Positions 15,463 through 22,983 of a DNA stretch of 50,095 nucleotides are shown here, in pieces. The notes under the pieces were generated by a model. It worked only from the letters and a program-made list of their open reading frames with translations, did not search any database and was not told the origin of the DNA. The position numbers and the translations under genes are program-made. Source of the stretch: Oscillospiraceae bacterium (lineage in GTDB: Bacteria > Bacillota_A > Clostridia > Oscillospirales > CAG-272); NCBI GenBank assembly GCA_015064665.1, contig SVRU01000007.1, positions 1 through 50,095 on the forward strand, in the 5' to 3' direction. Positions within the stretch are counted from its first letter, which is position 1. Each line of letters begins with the position of its first letter.

Positions 15463-16425
15463 TCATTTATTTTGCAGACCAAGCAACGCTGCTCCGATTA
15501 TGCCGGCATCATTTTTAAAGGTTGCGGCAACGATTTCGGTTCTGGAATCGTCGAATCCAAATGAATTTTTCAAAATTTTCTCACGCAAAGGAGCAATCAA
15601 AGTTTCTCCCTCTTTTGAAATTCCACCGCCGATGCAAACCACATCGGGCTGAAATATATTAACGATATTTGAAACGCCGTGCGCAAGGTAAGAAATGAAT
15701 TCATCGAAGACGAGCATTGCGGTTTTATCACCGCGCTCCATCGCGGCAAAGACGGTCTTTCCGTTAACGCGCGATACGTCTCCGCCGATGTCCTGCCACA
15801 TAGAGCTTTCGGGATGCATCTGCAAATGGCGTTTGGTATCGTTCACAAGCGCAGTTGCCGAGCAATAAGCCTCAATACAGCCGCGTTTTCCGCAACCGCA
15901 AAATCTACCGTTAGGCTCAAGCACCATATGCCCAAGCTCCGCGGCAAATCCGTTTATGCCCTCCCATATCTTTCCGTCGACGACTATGCCGCCGCCAACG
16001 CCGGTTCCGATAGTAAAAGCAATAAGCGAGCGTTTTTCTTTTCCCGCGCCCCACATTGCCTCGGCATAGGCTGCGGCATTCGCATCGTTTGCAACGAAAG
16101 CGGGTCTGCCCGTTATCCTTGCAGCAATTTCTTCAAGCGGCTCGTTGGTCCAACCAAGATTAAACGCTGCAATTACCACGCCGTCCTTAACGATTCCGGG
16201 AGTAGCAATACCTACCCAAGCAACCTCGTCCATCGAGATATTCTCCATTGAACATAGCATTACGCAAACGTCGTTTATATCGCGAACTATACTCTCGCAA
16301 TCGCGCGGAGCGTTAGTTTTTATGCTATGAGTTCTTAAGATGAAATTTCTCTCCAAGTCAACAAGACCCGTGGCAATATTGGTTCCTCCAAGATCTACGC
16401 CTATACAATACTTGAACCGATTCAT
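15463..16425 (-). CDS. ROK-family sugar kinase
   Basis: A 320-residue cytoplasmic kinase. Motifs are those of the ROK family: GVDLGGTNIATGLVD (ATP phosphate loop, residues ~9-23), WVGIATPGIV, FVANDANAAAYAEAMWGAGK with the catalytic Asp, FTIGTGVGGGIVVDGKI, and ELGHMVLEPNGRFCGCGKRGCIEAYCSATAL with the zinc-binding CGCGxxGCxE. The lack of an N-terminal HTH makes it a kinase rather than a repressor; glucose, N-acetylmannosamine or another hexose may be the substrate. GAGGAAA precedes the ATG and a promoter lies just upstream. Together with NahK it forms a two-kinase operon. Confidence 0.92.
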   Translation of the reverse strand: MNRFKYCIGVDLGGTNIATGLVDLERNFILRTHSIKTNAPRDCESIVRDINDVCVMLCSMENISMDEVAWVGIATPGIVKDGVVIAAFNLGWTNEPLEEIAARITGRPAFVANDANAAAYAEAMWGAGKEKRSLIAFTIGTGVGGGIVVDGKIWEGINGFAAELGHMVLEPNGRFCGCGKRGCIEAYCSATALVNDTKRHLQMHPESSMWQDIGGDVSRVNGKTVFAAMERGDKTAMLVFDEFISYLAHGVSNIVNIFQPDVVCIGGGISKEGETLIAPLREKILKNSFGFDDSRTEIVAATFKNDAGIIGAALLGLQNK

Positions 16426-16449
16426 TTGATTTCCTCACACTCTTACTAT

Positions 16450-16478
16450 ATTATACAATAAATCATAAAGTTTTTCAA
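16450..16478 (-). promoter_or_regulatory. promoter of ROK-nahK operon
   Basis: Minus strand: TTGAAA (16473-16478), exactly 17 nt, perfect TATAAT (16450-16455), 24 nt from the ROK start codon. Confidence 0.85.
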
Positions 16479-16534
16479 CAAATTTTTCCAATTTATTTAA
16501 TTAATTTATTACAAAATAATTATACATCTCCTTA

Positions 16535-16563
16535 TTGACAAAGGCAATGGAAAATAGTATAAT
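16535..16563 (+). promoter_or_regulatory. consensus sigma-A promoter of PocR-AraC operon
   Basis: TTGACA (16535-16540), 17-nt spacer, TATAAT (16558-16563): a full consensus promoter, with the start codon 53 nt downstream. It faces away from the ROK promoter; the two -35 boxes are about 57 bp apart. Confidence 0.9.
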
Positions 16564-16616
16564 TATTTGTAGAATAGAACGCATTTTATAATATTTTACA
16601 AATTAAGGAAATAAGA

Positions 16617-17435
16617 ATGAAAAAACAGGAGATAATTTCGGTTTTATACGAGCTTCACAAAATAACCGGTTTCAGAGCATCTCTGCACGACGTCAATTTT
16701 GAGGAAATTGCGGCTTATCCACCGGAAAAGCTACCGATATGTATGAAGATTCATTCAATACCCGGAGAATACGAAAACTGCCGAAAATGTGATAAGGAAG
16801 CCTTTTTGAAGGTTGAAGAGAAAAAAGAAACCGTAATATACAGATGCCGTTTCGGTCTTACGGAGGCTGTAAGTCCGCTCTATAATTTCGGTATCTTGAC
16901 GGGATATCTTATGATGGGTCAGATAAGTAGCGATAAGACTTCAAAGTCAGACATTGTAAATGCGCTTGTTCGCGCCGGAATTTCAGCTGAGGATGCAAAA
17001 TCATCGGTAAACGGCGTCAGGGTCGTTCCCGAAGAGCTAATTAACTCATACGTCAAAATTATGACGATTTGCGCCCAGTATCTCACTCTTTCAAATGCTA
17101 TGCCCGGCGCAAAGCCGTCGGTCGCCGAGTCGGCAAAAAGATATATATGCGAAAATATTGACAAAAAAATTACGATAAAGGATATCTGCGACGAAATCGG
17201 TTGCTCCAAAACCACCCTTATCGCTGCCTTTAAAAAGGAATTCGGAACGACTGTAAACGCAGCTATCACAAAATCAAAGCTTGAAGAAGCAAAAAAGCTC
17301 CTTATTGCAGGAGTCTTAAGTATAAATGAAATATCACAAGCCACGGGATTTTACGATCAGGCTTATTTTTCAAAGGTCTTTTCAAACGAATACGGCGTGC
17401 CGCCAAGTGAATATAAAAAGGAGCTGTCAAAATGA
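16617..17435 (+). CDS. PocR-domain AraC-family regulator
   Basis: A 272-residue regulator with a PocR-type ligand-binding domain at residues ~5-155 (ITGFRASLHDVNFEEIAAYP; a C-x2-C pair in YENCRKCDKEAF; IYRCRFGLTEAVSPLYNFGILTGYLMMGQI). A C-terminal AraC double HTH follows (ITIKDICDEIGCSKTTLIAAFKKEF, then INEISQATGFYDQAYFSKVFSNEYGVPPSEYKK). PocR domains sense small molecules in diol, sugar and sulfur-compound regulators; cysteines in the pocket are typical. AAGGAA precedes the ATG. It diverges from the ROK-nahK operon, its likely target. Its stop overlaps the following nuclease gene by 4 bp (ATGA), so regulator and nuclease proteins are made together. Confidence 0.92.
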   Translation: MKKQEIISVLYELHKITGFRASLHDVNFEEIAAYPPEKLPICMKIHSIPGEYENCRKCDKEAFLKVEEKKETVIYRCRFGLTEAVSPLYNFGILTGYLMMGQISSDKTSKSDIVNALVRAGISAEDAKSSVNGVRVVPEELINSYVKIMTICAQYLTLSNAMPGAKPSVAESAKRYICENIDKKITIKDICDEIGCSKTTLIAAFKKEFGTTVNAAITKSKLEEAKKLLIAGVLSINEISQATGFYDQAYFSKVFSNEYGVPPSEYKKELSK

Positions 17436-18493
17436 AAATAATACACACCTCGGATATACATATTGATTCTCCTCTTACCTCCAAGCTTTCCGCGTCGGCT
17501 TCAAGAGACAGAAAGCGCGAGATAATTAGGTCATTCAGAAAAATCATTGATGACGCCAGAAACATAGGGGCTGTTGGAATTATTATCGCAGGCGACTTGT
17601 TTGATAATGACAGGGTTGGCTTCAAAACCTTGGAAATGGTCGTAGGCATAATTCAAAACGCATCTGATATTAGTTTTTTTTATCTTCCCGGAAATCACGA
17701 AAAGGACAGATTAACCGCCTCCGGCGTAGAAATTCCCGATAATCTTAAAATTTTTGGTAAAAAATGGACGTATTATAAAATTGACAACGTGACTATCGTC
17801 GGGAAAACGGTTATTGAGCAGGATGATTTTTCTACACTCAAGCTGAATGATACGGATATAAATATAGTTACCTTGCACGGCGAGCTTTCCTGCGTTAGCG
17901 GTGCCGAAAAAATTTCCGTGCAAAACGCGGCCGCCCTTCCGATTGACTATCTTGCGCTCGGTCACTACCACTCCTACTCCGAAACAAAGCTTTCAGAGAG
18001 AGGGGTTGCCGTTTATTCGGGCACTCCGGAGGGACGCGGATTTGACGAAACGGGAGACAAGGGATACGTTATAATCGACACCGACAGAGGCTATCTCACC
18101 CATTCGTTTAAAAAACATTCGCTAAGAAATCTGCACATAACAGAAGTCGATATAAGCGGAGCAATTAAAGAAATTGAAATTGAAAACAGGGTTGCCGACG
18201 CTCTTGCAAATATAAGCAAAAACGATATGATAAGGGTAGTTTTGGTCGGAGAATACGAGCCCGGAATGATTCGCGATACCGATTCTCTTGTCGCAAGATT
18301 TGCCCCGACATACTTCTATCTTGAGGTAAAAGACCAATCCAAATTAAGAATATCGGCTGACGACTACAAAAACGACAAATCTCTTAAGGGTGAATTTATA
18401 CGTCTTGTAATTTCGAAGGAAGGACTTTCGGATGAGGAGAAGTCGGCGATAATAGAGTGCGGTATTCGTGCATTAGCAGGTGAAACGTTATGA
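17432..18493 (+). CDS. SbcD/YhaO-like metallophosphoesterase (DNA nuclease)
   Basis: A 353-residue calcineurin-like phosphoesterase with the five metal-binding motifs of the Mre11/SbcD group: TSDIHID (D8, H10), GDLFDN (D55), LPGNHE (N88, H89), VTLHGE and LGHYHSY. These nucleases work with a Rad50/SbcC-like ATPase, here the next gene, to process DNA ends. AAGGAG lies inside the 3' end of the preceding gene, and the ATG overlaps that gene's stop. The next gene again overlaps by ATGA, so the nuclease and ATPase are strictly coupled. The pair resembles B. subtilis YhaO-YhaN more than SbcD-SbcC by size. Cellular role: probably DNA repair or end processing. Confidence 0.88.
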   Translation: MKIIHTSDIHIDSPLTSKLSASASRDRKREIIRSFRKIIDDARNIGAVGIIIAGDLFDNDRVGFKTLEMVVGIIQNASDISFFYLPGNHEKDRLTASGVEIPDNLKIFGKKWTYYKIDNVTIVGKTVIEQDDFSTLKLNDTDINIVTLHGELSCVSGAEKISVQNAAALPIDYLALGHYHSYSETKLSERGVAVYSGTPEGRGFDETGDKGYVIIDTDRGYLTHSFKKHSLRNLHITEVDISGAIKEIEIENRVADALANISKNDMIRVVLVGEYEPGMIRDTDSLVARFAPTYFYLEVKDQSKLRISADDYKNDKSLKGEFIRLVISKEGLSDEEKSAIIECGIRALAGETL

Positions 18494-20790
18494 GACTTAT
18501 AGAATGTTATATTGAGAATTTCGGAAAGCTCTCCGATTTTGAATACAACTTTTCCACAGGGCTTAATTCCATTAAGAAAAACAACGGATACGGAAAAACA
18601 ACGCTTGCCGTATTTATTAAAGCCATGCTCTACGGTCTTGACGACACGAAGCGTCAAAGGCTTGAAAACAACGACCGCAAGCATTATATGCCTTGGCAGG
18701 GCGGACGTTGCGGCGGTTCTCTTTCTTTCGAAGCGGACGGAAAAAGCTACAGAATAGAACGTACCTTTATGCCCAAGGCTTCCGATGACGTATTTAAGCT
18801 ATACGACATGAACAGCGGAAAGGAAAGCGCGGATTACTCAGAGAACGTCGGCGAAGAACTGTTTGGAATTGATGCGGACGGGTTTGAGCGTACGGTCTTT
18901 TTGTCGGAAGCTAACCTATCCGGAAAAAACGAAAACAAAACCGTTTCGGCAAAGCTTTCAGACCTCGTTGGATGCGACGGAGATCTTAGCGTTATGGACG
19001 ACGCAATCGAGCTTCTCGAAAAACAAAGAAAATTATATTATAAGAGAGGCGGCTCGGGTGAAATCGGAGACGTAAAACAAAAAATATCCAAGCTTGACCG
19101 TGAAATATTCGACCTTGAAAGAATGAAATTCGATTTCGAAAACGAAAAAGCCCATCTTGACGAAATTCATAAAAAGCTGAGCCAAGCGAAAAAGGAAAAA
19201 GACGGGATAGTCTTGAAATCAAAAGAAAGAGATCGGGCGCAAATAAAACGGGCATACGCAATCCAATACCGTCAAATGAGGGATGCTCTTAATTCCGACG
19301 TCAAACGGGAAAAAGAGCTTGAAGCATTTTTTATAAACGGCCGCCCCTCTCACGAAGAGCTTGACAACGCCAAGGAGCTTTGGTTTAACTCAAACAGAAT
19401 CATAGAAAACGACGGTTATACCGAACCTGCGGAACTGCCTGAGCTTCGCTCATTCTTTTCGGCAGAGCTTTCGGAAGCGGACTACGAAAACGCCCGACAG
19501 CTTCCTGCGAAAATAGAAATTGCAAAAAAAGAAGAGGAAAGGATTCGAAAAGAATATTTTGATAAGCAGAACGGTGTGTCGGACGATTCGAGAAAAAGCG
19601 CAAAACGCACGAGCTGCGCCTCGTTTTTGATATTCGGCATTCTATCTTTGACAAGCGCCGTTGCGCTCAGCCTTCTTCTCTCCCCAGTTTTTGCGGTATT
19701 GTCCGTACTTGCAATCATCCTTTTCGTACAGGCCGGAAAGGCAAAGTCATATAATAAACGGACAGATGAACTAAAAAAAGAGTTAAATCTTAAGAAAACA
19801 GAGTTATTAGCCTCAGAGCAACGAAAGACAGAGCTTGAAATAGAGGCTAATCAATTTTTAGGACTTTTCGGAATTAAAAACACAGCTTCGCCCGCTAAGG
19901 AAATAAACGAAATTTTTAGAAAAAAAGATATTTACTCGGCGCTTGAAGCTTCGCAAAAAAGCCTTAACGAAAACCGAAACCGTCTTATCCTTCAAGCAAA
20001 CGAGAACAAACAAAGAATTGAAGCCTTTCTCACAAGATTCCCTACTCTCTCACAAAAACCCTTTGATGAAATAGCAAAGAACATTTTTGAGCTTGAAGCT
20101 TTGAAAAAAACAATTGCTTCAAAAAAACAGGAGATGTCCGAATTTGCTTACAACAACGGAATTAATCCCGACGAGGTAAACTCTCTTGCCGAAGCGCCGC
20201 TCATCGAATCCGAAATTGAGAAAAGCTCTGATGCAGATGCAATTATTTCATCACTTGAAAAGGAACGGACTATTTCCGAGCAAAGACTTTCCTTAATTTC
20301 AGATGAAATTGAAAGGATTGACGAGCTGACCGCAGAAAAAGAAAGGCTTTCGGAGCGAGCTTCAAATCTTGAAAAAAAGCTTGAAATTATTTTAATGACA
20401 AAGAGCTTTCTTGGCGAAGCAAAAGACAATCTAACCTCAAAATATCTTTCTCGCACGAAAAAGGCTTTTGACAAATACGTTTCAGTCATCGGGAACGAGC
20501 AATCAGAAAGCTTTGCGATGAATACGTCCTTTGAAGTTATGAAAAACGAACACGGAACTCTGCGCGACACCGCCGCTTACAGCCGCGGAACAAAGGATTT
20601 ATTTGCACTTGCGGCAAGACTTGCGCTGATTGATTCATTATACGAAAACGAAACACCCTTCATTATTCTTGACGATCCTTTTGCTTATTTTGACGATTTA
20701 AAACTTGAAAATGCTCTCGCGGTGATTGAAAAGCTTTCACAGGAAAAGCAGATAATTTATTTTACATGCACCGAATCAAGAAAAATTTAA
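18490..20790 (+). CDS. YhaN/SbcC-like AAA ATPase with membrane hairpin
   Basis: A 766-residue Rad50-like protein. The N-terminal half-ATPase has NNGYGKTT (residues 31-38), where the first Walker A glycine is replaced by K30. Long charged coiled-coil arms follow (about 175-330 and 420-650). Between them, at about residues 376-417, sit two hydrophobic helices (FLIFGILSLTSAVALSLLL, FAVLSVLAIILF) where Rad50 has its zinc hook. The C-terminal half has the AAYSRGTKDLFALAARLAL signature and Walker B FIILDDPFAYFDD (near 724), ending in IIYFTCTE. YhaN-type proteins of this plan partner with YhaO-like nucleases. The membrane hairpin suggests the complex is held at the membrane. It is last in the operon, before a terminator. 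Confidence 0.88.
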   Translation: MRLIECYIENFGKLSDFEYNFSTGLNSIKKNNGYGKTTLAVFIKAMLYGLDDTKRQRLENNDRKHYMPWQGGRCGGSLSFEADGKSYRIERTFMPKASDDVFKLYDMNSGKESADYSENVGEELFGIDADGFERTVFLSEANLSGKNENKTVSAKLSDLVGCDGDLSVMDDAIELLEKQRKLYYKRGGSGEIGDVKQKISKLDREIFDLERMKFDFENEKAHLDEIHKKLSQAKKEKDGIVLKSKERDRAQIKRAYAIQYRQMRDALNSDVKREKELEAFFINGRPSHEELDNAKELWFNSNRIIENDGYTEPAELPELRSFFSAELSEADYENARQLPAKIEIAKKEEERIRKEYFDKQNGVSDDSRKSAKRTSCASFLIFGILSLTSAVALSLLLSPVFAVLSVLAIILFVQAGKAKSYNKRTDELKKELNLKKTELLASEQRKTELEIEANQFLGLFGIKNTASPAKEINEIFRKKDIYSALEASQKSLNENRNRLILQANENKQRIEAFLTRFPTLSQKPFDEIAKNIFELEALKKTIASKKQEMSEFAYNNGINPDEVNSLAEAPLIESEIEKSSDADAIISSLEKERTISEQRLSLISDEIERIDELTAEKERLSERASNLEKKLEIILMTKSFLGEAKDNLTSKYLSRTKKAFDKYVSVIGNEQSESFAMNTSFEVMKNEHGTLRDTAAYSRGTKDLFALAARLALIDSLYENETPFIILDDPFAYFDDLKLENALAVIEKLSQEKQIIYFTCTESRKI

Positions 20791-20796
20791 TTATGT

Positions 20797-20830
20797 CGGA
20801 CAGCCTTTTTAAAAAAACGGCTGTCCGTTT
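20797..20830 (+). terminator. terminator of PocR-yhaO-yhaN operon
   Basis: CGGACAGCC (20797-20805) pairs with GGCTGTCCG (20819-20827), 9 bp, followed by TTT. It starts 7 nt after the ATPase stop. Confidence 0.8.
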
Positions 20831-20900
20831 CATATACTGTTAATGCGCAAGTTTTATTAATTTTGCAAAAAAACACATGCAACCTTCAATCAAAAATTCA

Positions 20901-20935
20901 GAGGGCAGCTCAAACATTGAGCTGCCCTCGTTTTT
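20901..20935. terminator. bidirectional terminator ending the ABC transporter operon
   Basis: GAGGGCAGCTCAA pairs perfectly with TTGAGCTGCCCTC: 13 bp with only a 3-nt ACA loop. A T5 run follows on the plus strand and TGAATTTTTG on the minus strand, so it should end the minus-strand transporter operon and back up the plus-strand terminator. Confidence 0.92.
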
Positions 20936-20957
20936 ATTCGGTTAAATTATTCTCAAA

Positions 20958-22019
20958 TTATCCTACGAGACCCGAACGCTCGATACCCTGAACAAGATAT
21001 CTCTGGCAGAAGAGGTAAAGTATGATAAGAGGAGAAATTGCCATCATGCCCGCAGTGTTGGTAATGTAAGGCTTATACAAAGTCCAACCCTCGTGAGCCG
21101 AATACTTTTTCTCCAACGGAGTAGGAACCTGGAGCACGTCAGGCATAAGATAAGTCATATTGTCCGCGTTCTGACCTGTCGGGAAGCAAATTCTGGTATA
21201 GAATTCGTCCGACCACTGCCATGAGAACGAGAAAAGGAATATGGTTATCATCATGGGAACCGAAAGAGGAATTATGATCTGGAAGAATGTACGGAAGGTA
21301 TTCGCACCGTCAACGTACGCAGACTCTTCAAGCTCGTCGGGAACTCCTCTGAAGAACTGACGCATAAGATAGATGTAAAGTCCGTTTTTAAATGCAAGAC
21401 CGGTCGCAGAAAGCATTATAAGCGGCCAGAACGTCTGGTCAAGGTGAATAGTGTGACCGAAAATAGCTTCTATGGGGCCTTTGTAATTCCACGCAAAGAC
21501 ACGGAACAAATCAAACTTTACAAAATAGTTTGTCATCGCAGAGCCAAGCGCAACATGAGGAATAATCATCGTCAAAACAACCGTGATCATTACAGCCTTA
21601 TTGCCCTTGAACTTAAACTTAGCAAGACCGTATCCTATAAGACAGGAAACAAGCGTTTGAAGCAATGCACAAACGAGAGACAAAAGCAAGGTGTTGAAAA
21701 ACGCTTCGACGTAATGATTCTCAAGCGCAATCGTCTTATACAAATTCAAGGTAGGACTCGAAGGTATAAGCGCAACAGTCGGAGAAACGACGTCGTCAAT
21801 CGTCATAAACGAGCCTGCAATCTTAGCAACGAACGGATAAAGAATAACGTACGAGACACCCATCATAAGAATGAATCGGCAAACGTTTACCAGAGCCTTG
21901 ATCCACGTATTAGAAGCTTTAAGCTTTTTCTTCATTCTTTCCTTGAATGAAAGCTTACCTTCGTAGTCAACGCGAATTCTGTTTTTCGTTTCTTTTCTTA
22001 TTACTGTATTAGAATCCAT
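20958..22019 (-). CDS. carbohydrate ABC transporter permease, MalG type (pair 2)
   Basis: A 353-residue inner-membrane permease with six predicted helices. The EAA loop that docks the ATPase is ESAYVDGANTFRTFFQIIIPLSVP, near residue 235. The N-terminus carries a charged ~40-residue extension before the first helix, and an extracytoplasmic stretch with VVSPTVALIPSSPTLNLYKT is typical of MalG-like subunits. TAAGGAGG precedes the ATG. It is the last gene of the operon and pairs with the permease at 22032-22961. No ATPase gene lies nearby; an MsmX-like shared ATPase elsewhere in the genome is expected for such systems. Confidence 0.92.
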   Translation of the reverse strand: MDSNTVIRKETKNRIRVDYEGKLSFKERMKKKLKASNTWIKALVNVCRFILMMGVSYVILYPFVAKIAGSFMTIDDVVSPTVALIPSSPTLNLYKTIALENHYVEAFFNTLLLSLVCALLQTLVSCLIGYGLAKFKFKGNKAVMITVVLTMIIPHVALGSAMTNYFVKFDLFRVFAWNYKGPIEAIFGHTIHLDQTFWPLIMLSATGLAFKNGLYIYLMRQFFRGVPDELEESAYVDGANTFRTFFQIIIPLSVPMMITIFLFSFSWQWSDEFYTRICFPTGQNADNMTYLMPDVLQVPTPLEKKYSAHEGWTLYKPYITNTAGMMAISPLIILYLFCQRYLVQGIERSGLVG

Positions 22020-22031
22020 ATTGACACCTCC

Positions 22032-22961
22032 TTAGTCTCTTCTCTGATAGAAGATGAACGTGGACATAATAGCTGCAACGGCGGCTACTATAAGCATTAC
22101 CACCGCAAAATATATCCAATACATCGCGGCACGCGAAGACTCTCCCGCAATTCCCTTTATAAACACCATCGTCGGATTCGTTGTACGTGTGAAAGCGTTT
22201 ATTGCAGAATAAACCGCATTTACAAGAATCATCGGAGATATCATGGGGAAGGTTATTTTCCAGAAGGTTTCCCATCCGGTTGCACCCTCAATCTGACTCG
22301 CCTCATAAATAGAGGGAGAGATAGACTGAAGACCTGCAAGGAAAATAAGCATCTGAACACCGGAATAATTTATGTACTGGTAAACGTTGTTTACGATAGC
22401 AACAACGTATGCAACGAGCTCTGTTCCGACCTTCATTTCACCAAAGAGCTTTTGAACGTCAAGCACGGAGATAATCTCGGAGCCGGTTGATTGGTCAGCA
22501 CCGGTATTGATACCTTCCTCCATCTTATCAGCGGTTGACGTGTCGCTCAAAAGCGTTTCCATAAATCCGGTTGAAATAATAACCGGAACGAAGAATATCG
22601 CACGGAAAACTGCTCTTCCAAGCATCTTCTGGTTAAGAACGACCGCAATGAAAAGCGAGAAAATAACAACCGCAGGAACTTCAAATACAAGCTGCTGCAA
22701 ACCACTGATAAGTGATGATACGAATCCCGTATCGCCGCGTATAGCGTCTATATAGTACTTAAGTCCCTCTGAGACGTATACACCGTCAATGCTGTTTGCA
22801 TATGAAATCTTGTAAAAGCTGATCCAAATCGAATCCAAAAGGATCGGAAGATAAATAAGAATTATACCAATTATAAACGGAGCAACAAAGAAGTAGCCTC
22901 CGCGAGCTTTTCTGGCATCAAGTGACGCGCGCTTCTTTGGAATTTTTAACGATTTTTGCAT
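22032..22961 (-). CDS. sugar ABC transporter permease, MalF type (pair 2)
   Basis: A 309-residue permease with six predicted helices; the first is FVAPFIIGIILIYLPILL. The EAA loop is EASQIEGATGWETFWKITFPMISPM (near 225). An extracytoplasmic insert between helices (SDTSTADKMEEGINTGADQSTGSE, about 130-155) is longer and more acidic than usual for this family. AGGAGG precedes the ATG. It follows the DUF5696 gene by 22 nt and is followed by its MalG-type partner after 12 nt. It probably forms a second transport channel, or an alternative to the pair at 28.9-30.8 kb. Confidence 0.92.
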   Translation of the reverse strand: MQKSLKIPKKRASLDARKARGGYFFVAPFIIGIILIYLPILLDSIWISFYKISYANSIDGVYVSEGLKYYIDAIRGDTGFVSSLISGLQQLVFEVPAVVIFSLFIAVVLNQKMLGRAVFRAIFFVPVIISTGFMETLLSDTSTADKMEEGINTGADQSTGSEIISVLDVQKLFGEMKVGTELVAYVVAIVNNVYQYINYSGVQMLIFLAGLQSISPSIYEASQIEGATGWETFWKITFPMISPMILVNAVYSAINAFTRTTNPTMVFIKGIAGESSRAAMYWIYFAVVMLIVAAVAAIMSTFIFYQRRD

Positions 22962-22983
22962 TATCTATTTACCTCCTTTATCC

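Noticed and set aside
15679..16251. 190-residue plus-strand open frame
   Set aside because: Antisense to the ROK kinase gene, which is intact and has a promoter.
20797..20935. Two adjacent hairpins as a repeat or CRISPR-like element
   Set aside because: The stems are unrelated in sequence and each has a terminator-type tail matching a neighbouring gene end.
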